A stretch of 27,500 nt of DNA from Botryococcus braunii (Eukaryota > Chlorophyta > Trebouxiophyceae): positions 1-27,500 of the forward strand of contig KV908409.1 of assembly GCA_002005505.1 (NCBI GenBank). Direction: 5' to 3'. The position numbers and the translations under genes were made by a program. The notes beneath the pieces were generated by a model. It saw nothing but the letters and a program-made list of their open reading frames with translations, ran no database searches and had not been told where the DNA came from. Below, piece by piece: positions 9,096 to 18,597 of the stretch. Within the stretch, counting starts at the first letter, position 1, and each line of letters begins with the position of its first letter.

Positions 9096-12000
9096 ATGAA
9101 AACTAGAAGCAGACAAGTGATCATGAAAACGAGAAGTAAGCGCACTGCAACGGAGTCTGGATCAGCTGGGTCTGGCTCCTCCATCAGTGCATCACCCAGC
9201 CAGCCAGCAAACTCCACTGCGCAGAGTGGAGAGATGTGCATCGCAATGACGAAAACCGGTGGCGTCGTCACCACGAATGTCAAATGTCCAGTGACTCTGG
9301 ACAGAGAGGGAGTGGAATTTCCACTCTGGGATCTGGCATATGTGGCAGCCTGTGGCCTCAAAAGGTGCAAGGCAGCCATTGAAGCTCCAATGCCAGACAC
9401 AGAGGAGAATGCAGCAGCGCTCCTAATGCTGATTGAGAGCGTCCCCAAGGCGTGGGGTGCCAAGCTGGCTGCAATGCAAGTGGCAGCCAATGCCTACCAG
9501 TGGGTTCGAGAGCGTTTTACTGGAGGGGCAGACCAGGAGGTAACAGCACGCTGGCTGGAGCTCCTACACACCAGCATGGGAGAGACAGAAACGTTGGAGG
9601 ACTACTACAACAGGAAGGTGGCACTCTTCCATGCACTCAAGCGAAATGGGCACTCCATCATGGAGAGAGAAGCCAAGCTGGCAATCATCAAGGGCCTGCC
9701 AGAGGAAGCGAAGGAGACTGGGATGTTCTCCTCATCTGCTGGGAAGGATCTGGAGGGACTGTGGGAGATCATCTCCACCACAGCCAAGGGACTGGGCTTC
9801 AACGACCAGGTCCCCAGAGTCACCCCTGTGGCCAGGGCAGCCATCACACCAGCCTACTCCACCACACCAGGGACTGCAAGCCCACAGGAGACCCAAGCTG
9901 GAGGCCAGGGGGGCCAAGCTTCATCGACCAAGGTGGAGGGACGGGACCGGCGTGACAACAGGCGCTGCCGCTACTGCAACAAGCTAGGCCATTTTGAGAG
10001 GAACTGCCTCAAGAAGGAGGCGGACGAGAAGATGCAACAGAACCTGCAGCAAGTCATGGCTGCAATGGCCAATCTGCTTCCGCAATTCCAAAATCAAGCG
10101 TCGGCTGCAGTGGCTCGACCTCCGGAGGGCAGCGGGAACGGCAACAACTTTTTCCCCGGGGGATATCCACCACCCTCTGGTATGTCTGCCATGATTTCTC
10201 TGAATGTCTTAACACCAACACGCGTCATGCCAGAAGCGAGAAGTTTTCTGGTGGACAGTGGAGCCACCATCCACCTAGTCAATGATCTGTCCCTGCTACA
10301 TTCCCCCACCCTGCACAGAAATCCCATTCCTTTGCATATGGCTACGTCAGATGCCACGGGACAGATAATTGCAACTGGTTCCCTGTGCTTGAGCAGTGCA
10401 GAACAGCAACCCCTGTGGCTTCACAATGTGCATTGTGTTCCTTCAGCTACAGCTAATCTGATTTCAGTGACAGCTGCTATACGTGATGGGGCTAGTTTTG
10501 TGACAGACAGTGTGGGAAGTTACACTGGTATGCGTGGCGCTCAAAACTGGTCTTGTTCAGTTGCACAGAGAAATGGCCTGTATTTCTTGCAGAAGGTCAG
10601 TCCAGTCAGAAACCCTGTCTCTGTGTTTGTTAACACAGCCAGAGCACCAGTCGCTCATGATTGCAGATTGAGAGCACTGTGGCACAGTAGACTGGGGCAC
10701 CCAGGGGAGGTTAATATGAGGCGACTGCAGTCTGAAGATTTGGTCCTGGGCATCCCTGTATCTCTCTCCCCTTGCGCAAACTGTCACTCTTCGTGTGAAG
10801 CGTGCATTCAAGGAAAGCACAGTCGTCCCCCTTTTGGAACCAGTTCCAGAGCAGCCACTGAGCCCCTTGAGAGAATTCATTTGGACACAGTTGGCCCCAT
10901 CTCCCCTACAGCTATTACTGGGGAGCGCTTCTTTGTCACGATTGTGGATGAGGCTACGCACTACGTCATAGCCCTGGCAGTAAAAACCAAGGATGCAATC
11001 AGCAGTGCAGTCAGAGACCTCCTGATTTTTTGGCAGAGGCAGTTGAACCGCTCTGTTAAGTGCATTCGTACTGACAGGGGGACAGAATTCCTCAACAGTA
11101 CATTGAAGGGTTTCTGTACGCAGGAGGGAATTAAATTTGAGACCTCTGCAGCATACACGCCTCAGCAAAATGGCGTTGCTGAACGGATGAACCGAACAAT
11201 CAAGGAGAAGGCCAGAACACTCATGTTGCATGCAGCTGCCAAACAGTCACTCTGGAAGGAAGCAGTGGAGACAGCCTGCATCCTGTACAATATGGGACCT
11301 GTGACTGGACGTGACAAGACGCCTTATGAAGCCTTCCATGGGGTAAAGCCCGATGTATCCCTGCTCAGGACTTTTGGCTGTCTAGCACATGTGCACATAC
11401 CTGATCACCAAAGGGGAGTGTTTGAGTCTAAGACCTCCCCTGGTCTCTTCACAGGGTATTCCAGTGTGTCAAAGGCATATAGAATTTATATGGGAAACGG
11501 GATTTGGAAAGAAAGCAGAGATGTTACCTTTCTGGAGCACTTAAGGGGCGCAGACAGAGTGGGGCTTAGCACCATGTCTCCTGTGAGTCCAAATGCAGTC
11601 CAGCAGCCCTTTGCCTTGCCTTTTGTACAACAGGAGGGCCAGCAGTCCTTGGGTCAGTTGTCTTTTTGGGACTCAGATGATCCTGAGCCTCTCTGCAACC
11701 GAGAGGTCAACGTGCAGCAGTCCGGACCTGACTCCCCCTGTGCAACCACCCCCTGTGCAACTACCCCATGTGCAATCAACCCCTGTGAGAATTCTGAGAC
11801 TACAAGTGTCAACGTGGACGGGGAGCCCACTTCCTCGGAGCTGAGCCATACGCAGTCCGGCCACAGCTGGTCCGTACTCGGACACATGGAGAACCTGGCG
11901 CGAGGAGGCGAGGAGACCAAGTCACACATGCAACGTTTGAATAATGTGCAAGAATGTGTTCGAATGGAAGTTGGGGCCATGGGTGTCCGAGGGCAAGACG

Positions 12001-14240
12001 GGCTGACCCGGCAGCAACGGTATGATCAGAGAGTAGCAGCACGTGAGACTGCAGCTGAGGTCACTGTGGAACATGATGGAGATGTGAGTGATGGAGAGAA
12101 TAGGAGAATGTCAGAGGCCATTTGCCCAGGGGAAGCAACGGAAGCTCAGCCTAATGGACAGGACTTGGCCAGGCTGGAGGGCATGTCTGATCATGTAAGC
12201 GCTGAGAGTGAGGCAAGAGAGGTCAGTTTGGAGATTTCCAATCAGACACTTGATGGACAAAGGGAGTCTTCAGATGGCCAGGCTCTGCGTGCTTGTGAGG
12301 GACACACTGGGGAGTCACAGGTGTGTTGTGAGAGTACAAGCGTGGATGAGAGAGACACCACTGCAGGGTGTCGCACAGTGCCAGATTATGCTGCGCCTTT
12401 GAGTGATGAGTGCGTTTGGGACATGACGAGTGATGTAAGACCCAGATTGAGTGGAGCAGCATGTGAATCCTCCAAGGAGAGAAAGCTGCAGACACCTCCA
12501 GAGTGGGAGAGAGTCAGAGAGGTGTGTAACGCAGTAACCTCGAGCGAAAGAGTAGTGGAAGCACGTGCGTGTGAGCCTAGAGAGGATAGCCATGTTGTGC
12601 ATGATCACAATCTGAATCCTGTAAAGGGTAAGATACCTGGGGTGAGGTGGTCCAAGGTGCCAATCCCTGGAAACCTCAGGGAGGCGCAAAGATCCCCTCA
12701 GTGGGAATTCTGGCGCCAGGCAATGCAAGAGGAGCAAGATTCTCTTGATGCGCACGAGGTGATGGAGTACGTTGAGAGACCCAGGGGACACAAGGTGATC
12801 CCTGTGCATTGGATCTTCTCTGTGAAGACTGATGCACATGGGAACGTGTTGAGATTTAAGGCTCGGCTTGTAGCCCAGGGCTGTAGACAGATTCCTGGAG
12901 TTGATGTAGATGAGGTCTTTGCACCTACCAGTAGCTATGGGTCCAGGAGGACTTTGCTAGCAACTGCTGCAGCAAAGAACATGGAAATTCACCAGGTGGA
13001 TATAAAGACCGCCTTTTTGAATGGTGAATTAGAGGAGGAGGTGTATGTGACACAGCCTCCTGGATTTGATAATGGCAACCCCAACATTGTGTGCAGACTG
13101 CGTAAGGCCCTTTATGGCCTGAAGCAGGCTCCCAGGGCTTGGCACAAGACCCTGAATGAGAAGCTGCTGAGTATGGGATATGAAGTGTGTAAGAGCGATG
13201 CGGGAGTTTACATAAAGAGACACGAGGATGGGGAGCTGTCATACATGCTTGTGTATGTTGATGATCTTTTGATTGTGGCAATGGGTGCGGAAGAGATAGA
13301 ATGGGTGAAAAAGGAGCTGTTGGCAAGCTTCAAGATTCATGACCTTGGTGAAGTCAAGGACTTCTTGGGCTGCCAGATCCTGAGAGATAGAGAGAATCGG
13401 TGCTTATCACTGAGCTGCGTGCCTAAGATTGATGCACTGTGTGAGAAGTTTGGGGTGAGTGCTGAGTCACGTACAGTCGATACTCCCATGAGTAAAGACT
13501 TTGTGATGTCTGGGATGCCGCAGGTTACAGTGGGTGAGACCAGCTTTGGGTCTGGGACTCCACTGCCTCCCGGGCATAGATATTGTGAGCTTGTTGGGTC
13601 TCTGTTGTATATTGCTAATACAACTCGACCTGATATAGCTCAGGCTGTGGGTGTTCTGTCCCGTTACCGGAACGCTCCCACCACTGCCCACATGAATGAG
13701 GGCTTGAGGGTATTGAGGTATCTTCAGTCTACTCGAGAGTGTGTCTTAGTGCTGGGAGGGAAAGGGCCTGTGTTAGAAGGTCATGTTGATGCAGATTATG
13801 CTGGCGATATTGACAGCAGGCATTCTACCTCGGGATATGTGCTATCAGTGTTTGGCAGTGCTGTGGTCTGGGGTAGTAAGAAGCAACACTCAGTTGCTAC
13901 CTCCACTGTGGAGGCAGAATTCATGGCAACCAGTCTGGCTATTAAGGAGCTTAACTGGCTGCGTGGGTTCATGGAGGAAATCGGAACTCCTCCTTGGTCA
14001 GTGAAGCTATACTGTGACAATCAGGGGTGCATTGCTAACCTGAAAAACCCACTGTATAGCAAGTATACTAAGCACATTGCAGTGTGCTTCCACTTTGCAC
14101 GTGAAGCTATTGCAAAGGGGCAGGTTACACTCTGCTATGTGGAGTCTGCAAGGAACAAGGCAGACATGCTGACAAAGCCTCTCGCTCGCCCTGCCTTCCA
14201 GATGCACAGGCGAGGGTTTGGACTTGTGAAGATGACATAG
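9096..14240 (+). CDS. gag-pol: Gag-Pol polyprotein of element B, 1714 residues, uninterrupted
   Basis: It encodes everything needed for copia-type retrotransposition. From ATG 9096 (residue 1): an N-terminal MKTRS duplication; Gag core about 40-240; CCHC knuckle CRYCNKLGHFERNC at 291-304; aspartic protease LVDSGA with Asp387; GAG-pre-integrase LWHSRLGHPG at 528-537; integrase core with Asp597 (HLDTVGP), Asp660 (RTDRGTEF) and Glu696 (GVAERMNR), the D-D-35-E spacing; a long variable linker (about 830-1180); reverse transcriptase with Asp1302 (VDIKTAFLNGE) and YVDD at 1387-1390; RNase H with Asp1565, Glu1606/1608 and Asp1641 (CDNQGC). The stop is TAG at 14238. All catalytic residues I looked for are present. 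Length and order fit Ty1/copia. A TTG at 9090 is an unlikely earlier start. Confidence 0.96.
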   Translation: MKTRSRQVIMKTRSKRTATESGSAGSGSSISASPSQPANSTAQSGEMCIAMTKTGGVVTTNVKCPVTLDREGVEFPLWDLAYVAACGLKRCKAAIEAPMPDTEENAAALLMLIESVPKAWGAKLAAMQVAANAYQWVRERFTGGADQEVTARWLELLHTSMGETETLEDYYNRKVALFHALKRNGHSIMEREAKLAIIKGLPEEAKETGMFSSSAGKDLEGLWEIISTTAKGLGFNDQVPRVTPVARAAITPAYSTTPGTASPQETQAGGQGGQASSTKVEGRDRRDNRRCRYCNKLGHFERNCLKKEADEKMQQNLQQVMAAMANLLPQFQNQASAAVARPPEGSGNGNNFFPGGYPPPSGMSAMISLNVLTPTRVMPEARSFLVDSGATIHLVNDLSLLHSPTLHRNPIPLHMATSDATGQIIATGSLCLSSAEQQPLWLHNVHCVPSATANLISVTAAIRDGASFVTDSVGSYTGMRGAQNWSCSVAQRNGLYFLQKVSPVRNPVSVFVNTARAPVAHDCRLRALWHSRLGHPGEVNMRRLQSEDLVLGIPVSLSPCANCHSSCEACIQGKHSRPPFGTSSRAATEPLERIHLDTVGPISPTAITGERFFVTIVDEATHYVIALAVKTKDAISSAVRDLLIFWQRQLNRSVKCIRTDRGTEFLNSTLKGFCTQEGIKFETSAAYTPQQNGVAERMNRTIKEKARTLMLHAAAKQSLWKEAVETACILYNMGPVTGRDKTPYEAFHGVKPDVSLLRTFGCLAHVHIPDHQRGVFESKTSPGLFTGYSSVSKAYRIYMGNGIWKESRDVTFLEHLRGADRVGLSTMSPVSPNAVQQPFALPFVQQEGQQSLGQLSFWDSDDPEPLCNREVNVQQSGPDSPCATTPCATTPCAINPCENSETTSVNVDGEPTSSELSHTQSGHSWSVLGHMENLARGGEETKSHMQRLNNVQECVRMEVGAMGVRGQDGLTRQQRYDQRVAARETAAEVTVEHDGDVSDGENRRMSEAICPGEATEAQPNGQDLARLEGMSDHVSAESEAREVSLEISNQTLDGQRESSDGQALRACEGHTGESQVCCESTSVDERDTTAGCRTVPDYAAPLSDECVWDMTSDVRPRLSGAACESSKERKLQTPPEWERVREVCNAVTSSERVVEARACEPREDSHVVHDHNLNPVKGKIPGVRWSKVPIPGNLREAQRSPQWEFWRQAMQEEQDSLDAHEVMEYVERPRGHKVIPVHWIFSVKTDAHGNVLRFKARLVAQGCRQIPGVDVDEVFAPTSSYGSRRTLLATAAAKNMEIHQVDIKTAFLNGELEEEVYVTQPPGFDNGNPNIVCRLRKALYGLKQAPRAWHKTLNEKLLSMGYEVCKSDAGVYIKRHEDGELSYMLVYVDDLLIVAMGAEEIEWVKKELLASFKIHDLGEVKDFLGCQILRDRENRCLSLSCVPKIDALCEKFGVSAESRTVDTPMSKDFVMSGMPQVTVGETSFGSGTPLPPGHRYCELVGSLLYIANTTRPDIAQAVGVLSRYRNAPTTAHMNEGLRVLRYLQSTRECVLVLGGKGPVLEGHVDADYAGDIDSRHSTSGYVLSVFGSAVVWGSKKQHSVATSTVEAEFMATSLAIKELNWLRGFMEEIGTPPWSVKLYCDNQGCIANLKNPLYSKYTKHIAVCFHFAREAIAKGQVTLCYVESARNKADMLTKPLARPAFQMHRRGFGLVKMT
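11736..11786 (+). repeat. 15-bp coding repeat PCATT in the element B linker
   Basis: A CCC TGT GCA ACC ACC unit recurs at 11736, 11751 and 11766, with a fourth partial at 11781, giving a PCATTPCATTPCAINPC stretch between integrase and reverse transcriptase. It is not seen in element A. Confidence 0.85.
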
Positions 14241-14255
14241 GTGACAGGGTGCTGT

Positions 14256-14265
14256 CAAGGGGAAG
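14256..14265 (+). other. polypurine tract of element B
   Basis: CAAGGGGAAG directly abuts the 3' LTR and would prime plus-strand DNA synthesis. The same ten bases precede the 3' LTR of element A. Confidence 0.85.
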
Positions 14266-15144
14266 TGTTGAATGAATTGGTCAATACTGTACTTAGTGAC
14301 ATCCCCTGTCACATGCCATCAACAGCAGTGTAAACTATAGCCGTTATAGCCCTTTATGAACGGTATAGATCATACTCGTACCTCAATGACATAACACGTG
14401 ACTTGTACGATATGCGTTCTCAATAGACATTACGTATGGTAGTACTTTAGGATCCCTGCAGTCCGAGCCATCCCTGGGCAGCCCAGGAACGGCTCGGTAC
14501 TTGTCCGAAGCATGTTGGTATCCTTGACCAACCTCTACTGTTGGAGAGTGCTGTGTGCTGTTCCTGGAAACGTTGTAGCGTGGACGGTTTTTCCCACAGG
14601 CTACGAAGTGACGCTGCCGTCGTGCCATCACTGCAGGTGTGTTTAGGATTCTCAAAGCCGTTCCAGATATGATTGTGCTCAAACATTCAGACCAGTTAGA
14701 TATTACTGCTGTGTGCATTGATGAGAGTGCATGACGAGAGCGCACTGAATGTTTGACCTCATTGAGACTTATGTTGACGTCCACCGTTGTGGCGGTAAGA
14801 TAGTTTCACTGTACAAACATCACAAAGAGACCTTGCTGAGTTACTGATGAACTATTATTGTATTCTAGTGACGTAAAGTAGACATCGCAAGGCCTCTTTG
14901 GTGCTGAACTCTGCTATCAGGCAAGGCGTAGTGTTACGTGGTCTTTAGCAAGAGTGAGAGCAGTTAAGATCATTTGTAAGACTTGTCCGAAGCATGTTGG
15001 TATCCTTGACCAACCTCTACTGTTGGAGAGTGCTGTGTGCTGTTCCTGGAAACGTTGTAGCGTGGACGGTTTTTCCCACAGGCTACGAAGTGACGCTGCC
15101 GTCGTGCCATCACTGCAGGTGACGCCGCAAGCAGAAATGCTTGA
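14266..15144 (+). repeat. 3' LTR of element B (879 bp)
   Basis: It appears identical to the 5' LTR at an offset of 6357, including the two 141-bp blocks (14499-14639 and 14981-15121) and the strong hairpin (14463-14497). An ATG at 15137, eight bases from the LTR end, is in frame with the element A integrase that follows. Confidence 0.95.
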
Positions 15145-15149
15145 GTTGG
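15145..15149 (+). repeat. target site duplication of element B (right copy)
   Basis: GTTGG directly after the 3' LTR repeats 7904-7908 directly before the 5' LTR. Confidence 0.93.
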
Positions 15150-16324
15150 ACAACGAAGACCTGGTCACTGGGATCAATGTGTCCCTTGCTCCATGCTCAG
15201 AGTGTTCTCCCCAGTGTGAGTCATGTATACAAGGGAAACATTCTCGCCCCCCCTTTTCAGCTTCCTCTAGGCCTGCAGAGAGTGTGTTAGATAGAGTGCA
15301 TGTGGACACTGTGGGTCCCATTTCACCAGCTGCAATCACGGGAGAGCGTTTTTGGGTTACTGTGGTTGATGAAAAATCCCATATGATAGCCTCATTGGCA
15401 GTGAAGTCGAAAGAAGCCATTCCCAAGGCCCTCATTGAGCTCTTGAAGTACTGGCAGACATTTCATGAGAAAGTGGTGAAGTGTGTGAGATCTGATAGAG
15501 GGACAGAATTTCTGAATCAGCAGTTCAAAGAATTTTGTGCTCAGCAGGGCACTAAAATGGAGACCTCAGCTCCATCCACGCCTCAGCAAAATGGACTTGC
15601 TGAGCGCATGAATCGGACTCTGAAGGAGCGCACAAGGACCCTGTTGGTGCACGCTGCAGCAGACCCTTCCTTGTGGAAGGAGGCACTGGAGTCTGCCACC
15701 CTGCTTTACAACGTGGGCCCCACCACAGGCAGGCCTCTGACCCCTACTGAGATGTTCTATGGGGTAAAGCCTGATGTTGCTTCCTTGCGCACATGGGGCT
15801 GTGTGGCACATGTTCACATTCCCCCAGGTCAGCGGTCTGTATTTGGACCAAAGACCATTCCAGGCATGTTCACTGGGTATTGCCCACAGTCCAAGGCCTA
15901 TAGAGTGTACGTAGGCAATGGTGTATGGAAAGAGAGCAGGGATGTTACATTCCTTGAGCATTTGAGAGGAGGGGAGAGAGTGGGTATGTCTAAGGTGCAA
16001 CCTGGATCCTCTCAATGGCTCCCAGGAGCGTCCTCGCAGGGCAGGGGAGGCAATTCCAATGTCCCCAGCTCACCAACAGCCATTCCCGTGAATTTTTGGG
16101 AAGCAGAGGATGACCCAGTGGTGGAGTGCAAGCCCACTGGATCTCCTGCTACCACTGCCAGCTCTCCAGAGGATCACAGCAGGCTGAGGAGCTCAGTCGG
16201 ACCTGTGGCTGGAGCCCCCAGCAGCCAGGATGGTTCCCCTGCCACTTCAGAGACCTCACAGCAGTCATGGTCAGTGCTGGGCCATCTTCAAAATTTAGCT
16301 CGGGGGGGTGCTGAAGCGCACTAG
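15145..16324 (+). pseudogene. pol: integrase part of element A, ended by an in-frame TAG
   Basis: The A coding frame resumes after element B. First come the two CX2C pairs of the integrase zinc site (APCSECSPQCESCIQGK). The catalytic core follows with Asp at 15305 (HVDTVGP), Asp at 15494 (RSDRGTEF) and Glu at 15602 (GLAERMNR), separated by 35 residues as expected. It would join cDNA to the host genome. A C-terminal linker contains SWSVLGHLQNLARGG, nearly identical to element B. TAG at 16322-16324 then interrupts the frame, with the same frame continuing beyond. By alignment the stop lies in a weakly conserved linker. Confidence 0.9.
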
Positions 16325-18577
16325 CAGCTGGACAAACTGCAGAAGATGCAGGAGGGGGTCAGGTTCCAGGGGAAGTCTCAACATAGACTTCCCCCAGGAA
16401 CCACCCTCACAAGGGATCAGCGTTATGAGCAGCGCCAGGCTAGGAGGGACTCAGTAGGGGTCCCCATGCATGACCCTGGCTCAGGCCAGGTACTTGTGAG
16501 TGAGCCACCCTTGGTAGGTCTCCCTGATTTGCAGAGGCAGGTTGAGACAGGGGAGGCTATGCTTGGAGAAGATGTTAGCGAGAAGAGTAGTGGGCTAGAA
16601 GTGCCAGCAGCAGGGGAAGCACGTAGCCAAGTTGAGCTGGGAACCAGTCATGCTTATGGGGTGCAGCCTGACACAGTAGGCGCAGCTCAGGAAAGTCAGA
16701 GTAGTGTACCTAGGTGTGAGTCCAGGAGAGAGAGAGAGCTGCTGCTTCCACCTGCATTGAGAAAGGTGAGAGATTGTAACGGTGGAGCGCATGAGTCTGG
16801 CAGTTCAAGAGAGAGAGTTGGGGAGGGCTCTGGCAGTTCTGCCTGTACTACAGGATCTCAACATAAGGTACAAAATGTACCTTATTTTGGGAACCACGAT
16901 CAGAGGGATATAAAAGACAACAGTCCCAGGAGTGCTGACAGTACTGCAGAGTCTCAGCATAAGGTACAAAATGTACCTTATGTCAAGCTGGGAAAGGTTC
17001 ACGTGCCATCTAATCTGAGGGAAGCCCAATGCTCCCCTCAGTGGGATTTTTGGCAACAAGCAATGAGGGAAGAGATGGATTCCCTTGATACCCATGAGGT
17101 TCTAGAGTATGTGGACAGACCACATGGACAAAAAGTTATTCCTGTCCATTGGATATTCTCCACTAAAATTGATGCACATGGGAATGTTACTCGCTTTAAA
17201 GCGAGGTTAGTTGCCCAAGGGTGTAGACAGATCCCTGGGATAGATGTTGGGGAGGTATTTGCACCCACCAGCAGCTATGGGGCAAGGAGGGCTGTGCTGG
17301 CAGTGGCTGCCACACAGAATCTTGAGATCCACCAAGTGGATATCAAGACGGCTTTTCTCAATGGAGAGTTGGAGGAAGAGGTCTATGTGACCCAACCACC
17401 AGGATTTGAGAATGGCAACACGAGGGTTGTGTGCAAGCTTAGGAAGGCACTATACGGTCTAAAACAAGCCCCACGGGCTTGGCACAAGACCTTGACCGAC
17501 AAGTTGAGCGTGATGGGGTATAGTGTGTGCAAGAGTGATGCGGGTGTATACATCAGGAGGGCCCCTGATGGCAACCTGTCCTTTATTCTTGTTTATGTTG
17601 ATGATCTTCTCATAGTTGCCAGATTGGTTGCAGAGATTGAGTGGGGGAAAGAGTTGTTGAAGAAGGACTTCACCATCCGTGATTTGGGAGAGGTGAATGA
17701 TTTCCTGGGGTGTCAGGTCCTACGCAATAGAGTTCAGAGCACTATTTCCATGAGTTGCACTCCCAAGATTGATGCTCTTGTGGAAAAGTTTGGTGTTGCT
17801 GATGATGGGCGTGTGGTTGATACCCCCATGTCCAAGGACTTCGTGGCTAGCAGCAGACCCGAGTCCTCAGATGGTTTGTCACATGGGGCAGGTACCCCAC
17901 TGCCACCTGGTCATCGGTACAGTGAGTTGATTGGATCGTTGCTATATATTGCCAATACGACCCGGCCTGACATTTCTCAGGCTGTTGGAGTGTTGTCAAG
18001 GTATAGAATGACACCCACTACCTCACACTGGAATGAGGCCATTCGAGTGCTGAAGTACTTGAGAGATACGAGAGAATTAGCTCTTACTCTGGGTGGAAAG
18101 GGGCCTGAGCTAGAAGGCTATGTTGATGCCGACTATGCTGGGGACCTGGACCACAGGTATTCCACCACTGGCTATGTTCTATCAGTCTATGGTAGTGCCG
18201 TGGTTTGGGGAAGCAAGAAGCAGAGCTCAGTTGCTACCTCAACTGTGCAAGCCGAGTTTATGGCAGCCGGCCATATTGTGAAGGAAGCCAACTGGCTTAG
18301 GTGCTTCTTGGAAGAGATTGGAGCTGCACCTTGGAGAGTCAAAATTTTCTGTGACAACCAAGGATGCATTTCCAATTTACGGAACCCCCTTTATTCCAAA
18401 TTCACAAAGCATGTTGCAGTAAGCTTCCACTATGCTAGGGAAGCTATGGCACTTGGGCAGGTAGATATCCTCTATGTAGAATCTGCTCGAAATGTGGCTG
18501 ACATTATGACCAAGCCACTTGCTAAGCCCGTGTTTGTTGGTCATCGTGATTCACTAGGTTTGAGAAGATACACATAA
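16325..18577 (+). pseudogene. pol: reverse transcriptase and RNase H part of element A
   Basis: Same frame as the integrase part, open from after the TAG to TAA 18575-18577. A linker of about 200 residues carries LTRDQRYEQR, shared with element B, and two palindromic insertions. Reverse transcriptase starts near 16985 (VPSNLREAQCSPQWDFW), with HQVDIKTAFLNGELEEE and YVDD at 17594-17605. RNase H has YVDADYAGD (Asp at 18125), STVQAEFMA and CDNQGCI. Where B has STVEAEF, A has STVQAEF, so the first of two adjacent acidic residues is Gln. The domains look structurally complete, but A can reach them only by read-through or a separate start. Confidence 0.9.
16862..16982 (+). repeat. two perfect inverted repeats inside the element A linker
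   Basis: ATAAGGTAC (16863-16871) and GTACCTTAT (16877-16885) flank AAAAT. 96 bp on, CATAAGGTAC (16958-16967) and GTACCTTATG (16973-16982) flank the same AAAAT. Both encode QHKVQNVPY. The half-site ACATAAGGTAC also occurs twice in each LTR of A. Confidence 0.9.
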
Positions 18578-18587
18578 AGCATGCAGG

Positions 18588-18597
18588 CAAGGGGAAG
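18588..18597 (+). other. polypurine tract of element A
   Basis: CAAGGGGAAG sits directly before the 3' LTR, ten bases after the Pol stop, identical to that of element B. Confidence 0.85.

Larger units (their letters stand above)
7909..15144 (+). mobile_element. complete, apparently intact Ty1/copia retrotransposon 'B' nested in A
   Basis: The element is 7236 bp with two 879-bp LTRs (7909-8787, 14266-15144) that I find identical by eye. GTTGG flanks it at 7904-7908 and 15145-15149. Primer-binding site, leader, one open Gag-Pol frame and polypurine tract are all present in order. It lies in the same orientation as A and splits A's GAG-pre-integrase domain. Removing B and one GTTGG rejoins A's frame in register, with sequence matching the corresponding B domain. 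LTR ends are TG...GA rather than the usual TG...CA. Identical LTRs imply a very recent insertion, later than A's. Confidence 0.97.

Noticed and set aside
7206..16324. Ciliate-like code with TAA and TAG as glutamine
   Set aside because: Element B ends its polyprotein at TAG and element A at TAA at the expected positions just before the polypurine tracts, so both act as stops; private decay or leaky read-through is simpler.
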